Source: Pseudomonadota bacterium (lineage in GTDB: Bacteria > Pseudomonadota > Gammaproteobacteria > Steroidobacterales > Steroidobacteraceae). Taken from it: a stretch of 64,000 bases of DNA. Every line of letters starts with the position of its first letter. Within the stretch, counting starts at the first letter, position 1. Below, piece after piece: positions 43,191 to 51,349 of this stretch. The stretch is from the NCBI GenBank assembly GCA_023433705.1, contig JAEYUC010000025.1, forward strand, positions 13,552-77,551, given 5' to 3'. Both the position numbers and the translations under genes were made by a program. The notes beneath the pieces are model-generated. The model was not told the DNA's origin. It saw only the letters and a program-made list of their open reading frames with translations, and ran no database searches.

Positions 43191-44224
43191 GCGCGCCCTC
43201 GGGCCAGGAAGGCCAGCCACGCCCGTTCGGCCGGACGGCGGACGGCAGCCAGGTCGACGTCTACACGCTCGGTTCGCCCGACGGCCTGCAGGCCGAAATC
43301 CTCACGCTCGGCGGCACGCTGCGCAGCCTGACGATTCCGGTGCGCGGCAAGCGCATCCCGCTCATCCTGTCGTTGCCCGATCTTCCGGCCTATCTCGAGG
43401 ACACCTCTTACCTCGGCCAGCTCGTCGGGCGCTTCGGCAACCGCATCGGGGGCGCGGCTTTCGAGCTCGACGGCAAGCGGTACGAGCTGACCGCGAACAA
43501 TGGCCCCAACACGCTGCACGGCGGAGAAGTCGGCTTCGGCAAATACGTCTGGACCGTGCTCGGCGCCGGCGGCGGCGTGCGCCACGGCTACGTGAAGCTC
43601 GCGCATCACTCGCCCGCGGGCACCAATGGCTTTCCGGGCAATCTCGACGTCACCGCGCTGATCACGGTGTACGAGAACACGTTGACGCTCGTCTACGAGG
43701 CGACCACCGACGCGCCCACGCCGATCAGCCTGACGTGGCATCCCTACTTCAACATCTCCGGCGATCCCGGCCGACCCATCGACGAGCAGACGCTGCGAAT
43801 CGCCGCCACGCGCTATCTACCGATCGACCAGGCGCGCGTGCCCACCGGCGAGATCGCGCCGGTGGCCGGCACGCCGTTCGACTTCCGGCGCGCGAAACCC
43901 CTGCGCGTGCCGCCGCCCTCCTCGCACCCGCAGATCGCCCTTGCCGGCGGCTACGATCACTGCTGGGCGCTCGACAAGGATGCGCGCGTGGCCGCGGAAC
44001 TGTATTCACCCGCGAGTGGCCTGCGCATGCAGGTGCGCACCAGCCTGCCGGGCCTGCAGGTCTACGGCGCGTACCACCTGCGGACCGCGTATCCGGGCTT
44101 GCATGCCGTATGCCTCGAGCCGGAGAATTTTCCGGACGCGCCCAACCATCCGAACTTCCCGAGCAGCATCCTGCGGCCCGGCGAGACCCACAAGTCGCAC
44201 ATGAGCTTCAGCTTCCTCGGGTGA
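43100..44224 (+). CDS. galM: Secreted aldose 1-epimerase (mutarotase)
   Basis: Enzyme of 374 aa interconverting alpha and beta anomers of aldoses. Family landmarks are GQLVGRFGNRIGGAAFELDG, NNGPNTLHGG, the catalytic histidine in LTWHPYFNISG and the catalytic glutamate in VCLEPENFPDAPNHPNFP. The only in-frame starts before the domain are ATG 43100 and GTG 43103, both inside yjfF. That start gives a signal-peptide-like N-terminus (RRRCLALALLPLAAAV, then GAGAQG), so the enzyme is probably periplasmic and prepares sugar for the importer or dehydrogenase. The 91-base overlap with yjfF is unusual. Confidence 0.9.
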   Translation: MVDANRRRCLALALLPLAAAVRGAGAQGSVSAPSGQEGQPRPFGRTADGSQVDVYTLGSPDGLQAEILTLGGTLRSLTIPVRGKRIPLILSLPDLPAYLEDTSYLGQLVGRFGNRIGGAAFELDGKRYELTANNGPNTLHGGEVGFGKYVWTVLGAGGGVRHGYVKLAHHSPAGTNGFPGNLDVTALITVYENTLTLVYEATTDAPTPISLTWHPYFNISGDPGRPIDEQTLRIAATRYLPIDQARVPTGEIAPVAGTPFDFRRAKPLRVPPPSSHPQIALAGGYDHCWALDKDARVAAELYSPASGLRMQVRTSLPGLQVYGAYHLRTAYPGLHAVCLEPENFPDAPNHPNFPSSILRPGETHKSHMSFSFLG

Positions 44225-44228
44225 CACC

Positions 44229-44579
44229 ATGAAACACATCTGGCTGGTCTTCGCGCTTTGCTTCGCCGCCAACGCCGCGCAGGGCGCGTGCTCCGAGAAA
44301 CGCACGCGCGGCCTGAACTTCATGCTGCTCTCGGTGCCCGAGGACGCGCCACGGCCGGCGAGCGTGGACGACTTCAGGTTCGTCACCGACGACACGACCT
44401 TCGAGCAGATGACCGCGAAGATCGGACCGCCGGACGCGGCCGACGGTCAGTCCCGGCCCATCTACATCTACTGCCTGGCCGACGGCGTCGAGGTCACGGT
44501 GCGGACGTCGAAGGACGGCACGCTGATCGAATCCGTGCGCGAGGGTCGCAACGAGATCTTCAAGCGCAAGAAGAAGTAG
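44229..44579 (+). CDS. Small secreted protein of unknown function
   Basis: Protein of 116 aa with a signal peptide (IWLVFALCFAANAAQG) and a compact mature domain (FRFVTDDTTFEQMTAKIGPPDAADG, then a beta pair YIYCLADGVEVTVRTSKDGTLIESV). The 'threshold helix, GxP, two strands' pattern is reminiscent of BamE/SmpA-like folds, but I do not claim homology. The C-terminus is very basic (KRKKK). It starts four bases after the epimerase stop, at the end of the pentose operon. Confidence 0.7.
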   Translation: MKHIWLVFALCFAANAAQGACSEKRTRGLNFMLLSVPEDAPRPASVDDFRFVTDDTTFEQMTAKIGPPDAADGQSRPIYIYCLADGVEVTVRTSKDGTLIESVREGRNEIFKRKKK

Positions 44580-44625
44580 CCGCGCGAAGGCGAACGGCGC
44601 GCCGGGCGGTTATCATCCGCACCGC

Positions 44626-45531
44626 GTGAAAGCCGAGTTCTTCAAACCGAAATACTGGCCGACCTGGCTCGGCCTGGCGTTCCTGCGCGTCTTCGAGCCG
44701 CTGCCCCACCGCCTGCTCTATCTACTCGGCCGCGGAGTGGGTTTGTTCCTGCACCTGTTCCCGACGCCGTTCAAGCGCATCGCCCGCCGCAACATCGAGT
44801 TGTGCCTGCCCGAACTTCCCGAGGCCGAACGCGCGCGCATCCTGCGCGAGCATTTCGCCGGGCTCGGGTGCGCGTTGTTCGAGACCGCCATGAGCTGGTG
44901 GTCCTCGAACGAGCGCATACGCCGCATCACGATGATGACCGGTCTCGAACACCTCGAAGCCGCGCAGCGCACCGGGCGCGGCGTATTGCTGCTGTCCGCG
45001 CATTTCAATTCCATCGAGATCGGCTGCCGCGCGCTCGCGGCGCGTTTGCCGCTCAACGTCATGTACCGCCCCACCAAGAACGAGCTCATCGGCGAATTCG
45101 TGCACTCGCGGCGCGCGGTGCAGACGAAGCGCGCGATCCCGCGCGACGACGTGCGCACGCTGGTCAAGGCGCTCAAGGAAGGCGACGTCGTCTGGTACGC
45201 GCCCGACCAGAGCTTCCGCAAGAAGGGCGCGCAGATGGTGAAGCTGTTCGGCATTCCCGCCGCGACGAACACGGCGACCTCGCGTATCGCCGGGATGACG
45301 AATGCGCTGGTCCTGCCCTATTTCTTCGAACGGACGCCGCAGGGCGGGTACAAGGGCACCATTCATCCGCCGCTCGAGCAGTTCCCCTCCGACGATGCCG
45401 TCGCCGATACCGAGCGCTTCAACCGCATCGTGGAGGCGGAGGTCCGGCGCATTCCCGAGCAGTACCTGTGGATTCACCGGCGATTCAAGGGTTTGACGCC
45501 GGATTACCCGAACTATTACGCGCGGACTTGA
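44626..45531 (+). CDS. lpxL: LpxL/HtrB-family lipid A acyltransferase
   Basis: Inner-membrane acyltransferase of 301 aa that adds a secondary acyl chain to Kdo-lipid A. One N-terminal hydrophobic segment (LLYLLGRGVGLFLHLF) precedes the HX4E catalytic motif (HFNSIE, in LLLSAHFNSIEIG). Further conserved parts are MYRPTKNELI, YAPDQSFRKKGAQMVKLFGIPAATNTATSRIA, and the C-terminal YLWIHRRFK. GTG 44626 is the only sensible start. It could also be an LpxM- or LpxP-like paralogue; the sequence does not fix the chain added. Confidence 0.92.
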   Translation: MKAEFFKPKYWPTWLGLAFLRVFEPLPHRLLYLLGRGVGLFLHLFPTPFKRIARRNIELCLPELPEAERARILREHFAGLGCALFETAMSWWSSNERIRRITMMTGLEHLEAAQRTGRGVLLLSAHFNSIEIGCRALAARLPLNVMYRPTKNELIGEFVHSRRAVQTKRAIPRDDVRTLVKALKEGDVVWYAPDQSFRKKGAQMVKLFGIPAATNTATSRIAGMTNALVLPYFFERTPQGGYKGTIHPPLEQFPSDDAVADTERFNRIVEAEVRRIPEQYLWIHRRFKGLTPDYPNYYART

Positions 45532-45667
45532 TCTCTTTTCAGCGCACGGGAACCCGGCTGTCAGGGAAACAGGCCGCTGGTGTGGCCGACCGCCGACGCC
45601 TTTTCGATGGCCCGCCGGCCCGCGCGCGAATTAAGATAGCTGCTCACCATACGGGGACCCGAACGTC

Positions 45668-46045
45668 ATGAAGCGATATGTATTGAGCGCCCTCATCCTC
45701 GGCGGATTCGCCGCCTCCCACGCGATGGCCGCCTGCGAATACCCGACGGCGCCCGGGAAGTTCCCGGACGGTGCGGCCGCCACGCTCGACGAGATGAAGG
45801 CCGCCAAGGCTTCGGTCGTGAAATACAACAACGACATGGAAGCGTACCTGACCTGCATCAAGCAGGAGTTCGACACGAAGCTCGCCGAGAACTCGTCCGC
45901 GACCGACAAGCAGAAGGCCGAAATGCAGCGCATGCAGGATCAGAAGCACAACGCCGCGGTGAAGGAAGTCACCGAAGTGACCGAGCGCTTCAACGAGCAG
46001 CTGCGCACGTACAAGGCCAAGGCCGCGGAGAAGAAGGCCGGCTGA
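45668..46045 (+). CDS. Small secreted helical protein of unknown function
   Basis: Protein of 125 aa with a signal peptide (YVLSALILGGFAASHAMA). Two cysteines in the mature part (ACEYP and YLTCIK) may form a disulfide. The rest is a charged, Lys/Glu/Gln-rich alpha-helical or coiled-coil stretch (residues about 45-120) ending KAAEKKAG. No family recognised. The 136 bases before it (45532-45667) hold no gene that I can support. Confidence 0.72.
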   Translation: MKRYVLSALILGGFAASHAMAACEYPTAPGKFPDGAAATLDEMKAAKASVVKYNNDMEAYLTCIKQEFDTKLAENSSATDKQKAEMQRMQDQKHNAAVKEVTEVTERFNEQLRTYKAKAAEKKAG

Positions 46046-46091
46046 TTTCGTCCCGCTGATCATGGCGTGACGGGGTCCGGGCACACCGCTC

Positions 46092-47288
46092 ATGTTGACG
46101 CCAGCACAAGCCGAAACCCTGATCGAGCAGCACCTTTCGTGCCTGCCGATCGAATCGCTGCCGCTCGCGCAGGCCGCGGGCGCCGTGCTGCGCGAGAACA
46201 TCTACGCCGAGCGTGACCAGCCGCCGTTCGACCGCGTCGCGATGGACGGCGTCGCCCTATCTACCGCCGCCGCGCGGCACGCGGGCGGCCGCCTGCGTGT
46301 CGCGAGCTCGCAGGCGGCGGGCGACCCGCCGCATTCCTTGCCCGACGACGAATCCTGCATCGAGATCATGACGGGCGCGATGCTGCCGGGCGGCTGCGAC
46401 GCGGTGATCCCGGTCGAGCAGATCCAGCGAAACGGCGCGTTCGCCGAGATCGGCCGCAAGGAACTGAAGCCGTGGCAGAACGTGCATCGGCGCGGATCCG
46501 ACTGCCGCCAGGGTGCGTTGCTGCTGGCGGCGGGGACAAAATTGTCGGCGCCCGAGGTGGCGATCGCGGCTGGCGCCGGCATGGCGCGGGTGCGCGTCAG
46601 CGCGCAGCCGATGATCGTCGTGATCTCCACCGGCAACGAGCTCGTTGAGCCCGGTGACGTCATCGAGCCGCACCAGGTGCGCCGCTCGAACGCGTACGGC
46701 ATCACCGCTTCGTTGCGGCAGCACGGGTTCGCGCGTGTCTCGGACGATCACGTGCGCGACGACGAGGCGCAGCTCACGGAGCGGCTCGGGTTCCACCTGC
46801 GCACGCACGACGTGTTGATCCTGTCCGGCGGCGTATCCATGGGACGACTCGATCTCGTGCCCAAGGTGCTCGGGAAACTCGGCGTGAACATGGTTTTCCA
46901 TCACATCGCGCAGCGGCCCGGCAAGCCGATGTGGTTCGGCGTCTCGCAATCGGGGCCCGCGGTGTTCGCCCTGCCCGGCAATCCCGTTTCGACGCTGGTG
47001 TGCCTGTCGCGTTACGTGCTGCCGGCGCTGCGCGCCGCGATGGGTCAGGCGAGCGCGGAGGTTCAGCGCATCGCTCTCACCGCGCCGTTCGAGGTAAAGG
47101 CGCCGCTCGCGTTCTATCTACCCGTGAAGCTCAAGAGCGACGACTGGGGCCGCACCTCGGCCGAGCCTCGGCCCACGAACGGGTCGGGCGATTTCACGGC
47201 GCTCGCCGGCACCGACGGATTCGTCGAGTTGCCGCCGGGTCCCAACACCTTCCCGAAGGGCTTCGTGGCACGGTTCTACCGCTGGTGA
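46092..47288 (+). CDS. moeA: Molybdopterin molybdenumtransferase
   Basis: MoeA of 398 aa, which inserts molybdate into adenylated molybdopterin. Domain I contains PPFDRVAMDGVALS; the MoCF domain has VISTGNELVEPG and LSGGVSMGRLDLVPKVL; later comes RPGKPMWFGVS...FALPGNPVST; the beta-barrel C-terminal domain follows. First gene of the cofactor operon. Its stop overlaps the moaA GTG (GTGA). Confidence 0.96.
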   Translation: MLTPAQAETLIEQHLSCLPIESLPLAQAAGAVLRENIYAERDQPPFDRVAMDGVALSTAAARHAGGRLRVASSQAAGDPPHSLPDDESCIEIMTGAMLPGGCDAVIPVEQIQRNGAFAEIGRKELKPWQNVHRRGSDCRQGALLLAAGTKLSAPEVAIAAGAGMARVRVSAQPMIVVISTGNELVEPGDVIEPHQVRRSNAYGITASLRQHGFARVSDDHVRDDEAQLTERLGFHLRTHDVLILSGGVSMGRLDLVPKVLGKLGVNMVFHHIAQRPGKPMWFGVSQSGPAVFALPGNPVSTLVCLSRYVLPALRAAMGQASAEVQRIALTAPFEVKAPLAFYLPVKLKSDDWGRTSAEPRPTNGSGDFTALAGTDGFVELPPGPNTFPKGFVARFYRW

Positions 47289-48346
47289 ACACCCCACGCG
47301 AAACGGTCGTCAGGTTGGGCGGCGCGGCCGGCGCGAAACCGCCGGTCGACGCGTTTCGCCGGCCTATCCACGACCTGCGCATCTCGGTGATGGACCGCTG
47401 CAATTTCCGCTGTCCGTACTGCATGCCGCGTGAGACCTTCCACGACTCGTATCGCTTTCTGAAGTCGAGCGAGCGGCTCGACTTCACCGAGATCCTGCGG
47501 CTCTCGCGCGCCTTCGTGCGCGCGGGCGTGAAGAAGCTGCGCATCACGGGCGGCGAGCCGCTGCTGCGGCCCAACCTGCCCGACCTCATCGGCGACCTGT
47601 CTTCCCTGCCCGGCGTCGAGGACGTGGCGCTGACCACGAACGGCATCCTGCTCGCGAAGTACGCCACCGAACTCAAGGCCGCGGGGCTCAGCCGCGTGAC
47701 CGTGAGCCTCGACACGCTCGATCCGGACGTCTTCAAGCGCATGAGCGGCGGCTTCGGTGGCGTCGCGGAGGTGCTCGAAGGCATCGAGCACGCGCGGCGC
47801 GCGGGGCTCGCGCCGATCAAGATCAACACGGTGGTGCAGCGCGGGGTCAACGATCACACGCTGCTCGACCTGCTCGCGCATTTCCGCGGCACGGATGTGA
47901 TCGTGCGGTTCATCGAGTACATGGACGTCGGCACGCGCAATCACTGGGAGCCGACCCTGGTCGTGCCGTCGCGCGAGCTCGCGGCGACGATCAACGCGCG
48001 CTGGCCGATCGCGCCGCGCGAGGCGAACTACCAGGGCGAGGTCGCGGAACGATATGTGTACGCGGACGGCGCGGGCGAGATCGGCTTCATTTCGTCGGTG
48101 TCGCAGCCCTTCTGCGGCGACTGCTCGCGCGCGCGCATCTCGTCCGACGGCTCCTTCTACACCTGCCTGTTCGCAACCCAGGGCCTGGACCTGCGCGGCC
48201 CGCTGCGCGCCGGCGCGACCGACGAGGAGCTCTACGAGCTCATCCGCGGCACCTGGACCGGCCGCCGCGACCGCTACAGCGAGCTGCGCGCGTCGATGCG
48301 CAGCACCGACCTCCACAAGGTCGAAATGAACTACATCGGCGGCTGA
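47285..48346 (+). CDS. moaA: GTP 3',8-cyclase
   Basis: Radical-SAM enzyme of 353 aa starting molybdenum-cofactor synthesis from GTP. The N-terminal cluster motif is DRCNFRCPYCMP (C-x3-C-x2-C); the C-terminal second cluster uses QPFCGDCSRARISSDGSFYTCLF. The SAM-binding ITGGEPLLRPN is intact. It lacks the usual double-glycine tail with an extended end, closing instead in MNYIGG, which retains the GG needed for activity. The GTG start overlaps moeA. Confidence 0.96.
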   Translation: MNTPRETVVRLGGAAGAKPPVDAFRRPIHDLRISVMDRCNFRCPYCMPRETFHDSYRFLKSSERLDFTEILRLSRAFVRAGVKKLRITGGEPLLRPNLPDLIGDLSSLPGVEDVALTTNGILLAKYATELKAAGLSRVTVSLDTLDPDVFKRMSGGFGGVAEVLEGIEHARRAGLAPIKINTVVQRGVNDHTLLDLLAHFRGTDVIVRFIEYMDVGTRNHWEPTLVVPSRELAATINARWPIAPREANYQGEVAERYVYADGAGEIGFISSVSQPFCGDCSRARISSDGSFYTCLFATQGLDLRGPLRAGATDEELYELIRGTWTGRRDRYSELRASMRSTDLHKVEMNYIGG

Positions 48347-48352
48347 GCGCCT

Positions 48353-48433
48353 GATCCGGGACAGATTTATTTATCGACGATATCTGTTCAAATGTTCGCC
48401 ACATATCGTCGATAAATAAATCTGTCCCGGATC
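48353..48433. repeat. Perfect 31-bp inverted repeat between moaA and moaC
   Basis: Left arm 48353-48383 and right arm 48403-48433 are exact reverse complements (31 of 31), separated by 19 bases. The arms begin GATCCGGGACAGATTT at the outside and are AT-rich inside, unlike the GC-rich neighbourhood. The right arm ends two bases before the moaC ATG and leaves that gene without a recognisable Shine-Dalgarno sequence. It looks like a miniature mobile or REP-type element; the GGGACAG core is shared with the repeats at 52.25 and 53.28 kb. Confidence 0.9.
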
Positions 48434-48435
48434 CC

Positions 48436-48939
48436 ATGCCAAAACTGACTCATCTCGATGCCGCGAACCGTCCGACCATGGTGGACGTGGGTCCGAAGAA
48501 CGCGACGTTGCGCGAGGCGAGTGCCGAGGCGCTCGTCAAACTGCCGCGGCCCGTCGCGCGCGCGCTCGCGGCCGCGGGCCATCGCACGAAGAAGGGACCG
48601 GTATTCGACACCGCCATCGTCGCGGGCGTCATGGCGGCGAAGCGCACGCACGAGCTGATCCCGTTCTGTCATCCGCTCGCGCTCGAGCGCTGCGTGGTCG
48701 ACATCGCGAACCGCGCGAGCGGCATCCGCATCGTCTGCACGGTCGCCGTCCATCACAAGACCGGCGTCGAGATGGAGGCGCTCGTGGGCGCGACCGCGGC
48801 CGCGCTGACCATCTACGACATGTGCAAGGCGCTGTCGCACGATATCGAGATCGGCCCGGTGCGGCTGCTGGAAAAATCCGGCGGCAAACGCGACTTCTCG
48901 CGCACGGAACGCGCCCGCACGGCGCGTAAACACAAGTGA
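48436..48939 (+). CDS. moaC: Cyclic pyranopterin monophosphate synthase
   Basis: MoaC of 167 aa, second enzyme of cofactor synthesis, turning the MoaA product into cPMP. Signatures: HLDAANRPTMVDVGPKNATLREA, KKGPVFDTAIVAGVMAAKRTHELIPFCHPL, and VHHKTGVEMEALVGATAAALTIYDMCKAL with the catalytic Lys/His/Asp residues. The start lies two bases after a 31-bp inverted-repeat arm. Its stop overlaps the mobA-moaD GTG (GTGA). Confidence 0.96.
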   Translation: MPKLTHLDAANRPTMVDVGPKNATLREASAEALVKLPRPVARALAAAGHRTKKGPVFDTAIVAGVMAAKRTHELIPFCHPLALERCVVDIANRASGIRIVCTVAVHHKTGVEMEALVGATAAALTIYDMCKALSHDIEIGPVRLLEKSGGKRDFSRTERARTARKHK

Positions 48940-49796
48940 GCACGCCGATCTACGGACTCGTGCTCGCGGGCGGCCGCAGCACGCGCATGCGCCGCGACAA
49001 GGCGGCGATCGAATACCGTCCCGGCGAGACGCAGCTCGACGCCGCGATGAAGCTGCTCGAAGGCCGCGTCGCGCGCGCCTTCGTGTCCGTGCGCGCGGAC
49101 CAGGCCGACAACCCGGTGCGCGCGCGTTACGCGCGCCTCGTCGATCGCGGCTCGGTCGAAGGCCCGATCGCGGGCATCGCCACCGCGCTCGAAGAACATC
49201 CCGACGTGGCCTGGCTGGTGCTCGCGTGCGACCTGCCGTTTCTCGACGCGCGCACGCTGGATACGCTGTTGGCCGCGCGCGACCCAGCGTACGAGGCGGT
49301 CGCGTTTCGCTCGGCCCACGACGGCCTGCCCGAGCCCCTGTGCGCCATCTACGAACCGCATGCCCGCGAAGCGCTCGCGAAATTCCTCGCGACGAATCGC
49401 AACTGCCCGCGCAAGTTCCTGATCGGGGCCCGCACCCGCCTGCTCGACCAGCCGAACCCGCGCGCGCTCGACAACGTGAACACCGTGGACGAGTATGGAG
49501 CGGCCATGAATTCGCTCACCGAAGGAACTGGGCTCACCGAAGGAACGGCGCCCGAGCGTGAAATTCGCGTGCAGTACTACGCCCTGCTGCGCGAACAGGC
49601 CGGCCGCAGCGCCGAAGCCGTGGTCACGCGCGCGCGTACGCCACGCGAGCTGTACGCGGAGCTGGCCGCGCGCCATCCGTTCACGCTGCCGCCCGAGATG
49701 CTGCGCGTAGCCGTCAACGCCGAATTCGGCGAATGGTCGCAGCCGCTCGCGCCGGGCGACGCGGTCGTCTTCATTCCACCGGTGGCCGGCGGATGA
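48936..49796 (+). CDS. mobA-moaD: MobA-MoaD fusion: Mo-cofactor guanylyltransferase with molybdopterin synthase small subunit
   Basis: Fusion of 286 aa. Residues 1 to about 193 are MobA, which attaches GMP to the cofactor: GLVLAGGRSTRMRRDKA, DRGSVEGPIAGIATAL, VLACDLPFLD, LDNVNT. A short linker with a repeated LTEGT (NSLTEGTGLTEGTAPE) leads to a ubiquitin-like MoaD (about 208-286; YYALLREQAGRSAE ... VVFIPPVAGG). The C-terminal GlyGly that carries the thiocarboxylate is free, so the MoaD half should work. The fusion joins a late and a middle step of one pathway. GTG start overlapping moaC. Confidence 0.92.
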   Translation: MSTPIYGLVLAGGRSTRMRRDKAAIEYRPGETQLDAAMKLLEGRVARAFVSVRADQADNPVRARYARLVDRGSVEGPIAGIATALEEHPDVAWLVLACDLPFLDARTLDTLLAARDPAYEAVAFRSAHDGLPEPLCAIYEPHAREALAKFLATNRNCPRKFLIGARTRLLDQPNPRALDNVNTVDEYGAAMNSLTEGTGLTEGTAPEREIRVQYYALLREQAGRSAEAVVTRARTPRELYAELAARHPFTLPPEMLRVAVNAEFGEWSQPLAPGDAVVFIPPVAGG

Positions 49797-51349
49797 ACGC
49801 GCCATTCCGGTTCAGCACCACCCCGCTCGACACGGTGGCGCTGCAACGCGAGCTGCGCGATGACACCTGCGGCGGCTTCGCCGCCTTCGAAGGCTGGGTG
49901 CGCAATCACAACGAGGGACACGCGGTCACGCGCCTCGAATACGAGGCATTCGCCGAGCTCGCCGAGAAAGAAGGCGCGCGCATCGTCGCGCAGGCGATCG
50001 AACGCTTCGGCGTAACCCGCGCGGCCTGCGTGCATCGCATCGGCTCGCTCGCGATCGGCGACGTGGCGGTGTGGGTGGGCGCGAGCGCGGCGCATCGCGA
50101 CGAGGCGTTCCGCGCCTGCCGCTTCATAATCGACGAGGTCAAGCACCGCGTCCCGATCTGGAAGAAGGAGCACTACGTCAACGGCGATTCGGGATGGGTG
50201 AATTGCGAGCGTTGCGCCAGCCATGCGCACGATCATCACGAACACGATCATGCCCATCACCACGCGCCCGCCCCCTCTCCTGACTACTCGCGCCAGATCG
50301 CGCTGCGCGAAGTCGGCGACGCGGGTCAGGCGCGGCTGCGCAATGCCTCGGTGCTCATCATCGGCGCCGGGGGACTCGGCGTGCCCGTGTTGCAATACCT
50401 CGCGGGCGCAGGCATCGGCCGTCTCGGCATCGTCGACAGCGACCGGCTCGAACCGTCCAACCTGCATCGCCAGACCTGGTACGCACTCGCCGACTGCGGC
50501 CGCGAGAAATCCACGCTCGCCGCCGAGCGCGTGCGCGCGCTCAATCCCGAGGTGCGCGTGGAACCGCATTCGCTGCGTCTCGACGCCGGCAACGCCGCGC
50601 GGATCGCGGCGGACTACGACCTCATCCTCGATTGCAGCGACAACTTCACGACGAAGTTCCTGCTCAACGACCTGGCCCTGCGCACGGGAAAGCCGGTGCT
50701 GTTCGCGAGCGTCTATCAATACGAAGGCCAGCTGCAGTGGGTGCGTGGCGACCAGGCCTCGGCGTGCCTGCGTTGCGTATGGCCCGAGGCCACGCGCGAC
50801 GGGCTGGTCGGCAACTGCGCCGAGGCCGGCGTCCTCGGCCCCGTTCCGGGGGTGTTCGGAAGTCTCCAGGCGCTCGAGGCGCTCAAACACTTGTTAGGCC
50901 TGCCCGGCCTCGGCGCCGACGAGGTACTGATCCTCGATCTCGTGACCCTGAGCACGCACCGGATCCGCGCGCGGCGTTCCGCCGATTGCCGCGCGCATGC
51001 GCAGGCCCTCGCGCCGCTGGTCGGGACGGCCGCTTCGCCCGCGCAAGCCGACTCGCTGGAAGTGGAATTCGCCACGCTCGACGCGGCGCAACGCGCGGGC
51101 TACACGCTGGTCGACGTACGCGATGCGCGCGAGCTCGCGCTCGATCCTCTGCCGGCCGAGCCCTTCCTGCACCTGCCGATGACCAAACTACTGGCGAGCG
51201 CCTCGAACCTGGATCTGGGCGCGCGATACCTCATGGTGTGCGCCACCGGCAGACGCAGCGGCGCCGCCGCCGACCTGCTGCGATCGCAGGGCTTCCGCGA
51301 ATGCCGTTCGCTGCGCGGCGGTCTCAAGGGCCTCAAGTCCTCCGCTTGA
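49793..51349 (+). CDS. moaE-moeB: MoaE-MoeB-rhodanese triple fusion
   Basis: Protein of 518 aa. Residues 1 to about 141 are MoaE, the catalytic subunit of molybdopterin synthase (FEGWVRNHNEG, VHRIGSLAIGDVAVWV, RVPIWKKEHY). Residues 144-157 are a His-rich linker. Residues about 165-405 are a MoeB/ThiF E1-type adenylyltransferase (IIGAGGLGVPVLQYLAGAGIGRLGIVDSDRLEPSNLHRQ; C342 in NCAEAGV). Residues about 425-518 are a rhodanese with C483 in VCATGRRSG. The zinc site seems to be C325/C328 plus C399-x2-H402 in place of the second CxxC. The ATG overlaps the previous stop. Confidence 0.93.
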   Translation: MNAPFRFSTTPLDTVALQRELRDDTCGGFAAFEGWVRNHNEGHAVTRLEYEAFAELAEKEGARIVAQAIERFGVTRAACVHRIGSLAIGDVAVWVGASAAHRDEAFRACRFIIDEVKHRVPIWKKEHYVNGDSGWVNCERCASHAHDHHEHDHAHHHAPAPSPDYSRQIALREVGDAGQARLRNASVLIIGAGGLGVPVLQYLAGAGIGRLGIVDSDRLEPSNLHRQTWYALADCGREKSTLAAERVRALNPEVRVEPHSLRLDAGNAARIAADYDLILDCSDNFTTKFLLNDLALRTGKPVLFASVYQYEGQLQWVRGDQASACLRCVWPEATRDGLVGNCAEAGVLGPVPGVFGSLQALEALKHLLGLPGLGADEVLILDLVTLSTHRIRARRSADCRAHAQALAPLVGTAASPAQADSLEVEFATLDAAQRAGYTLVDVRDARELALDPLPAEPFLHLPMTKLLASASNLDLGARYLMVCATGRRSGAAADLLRSQGFRECRSLRGGLKGLKSSA

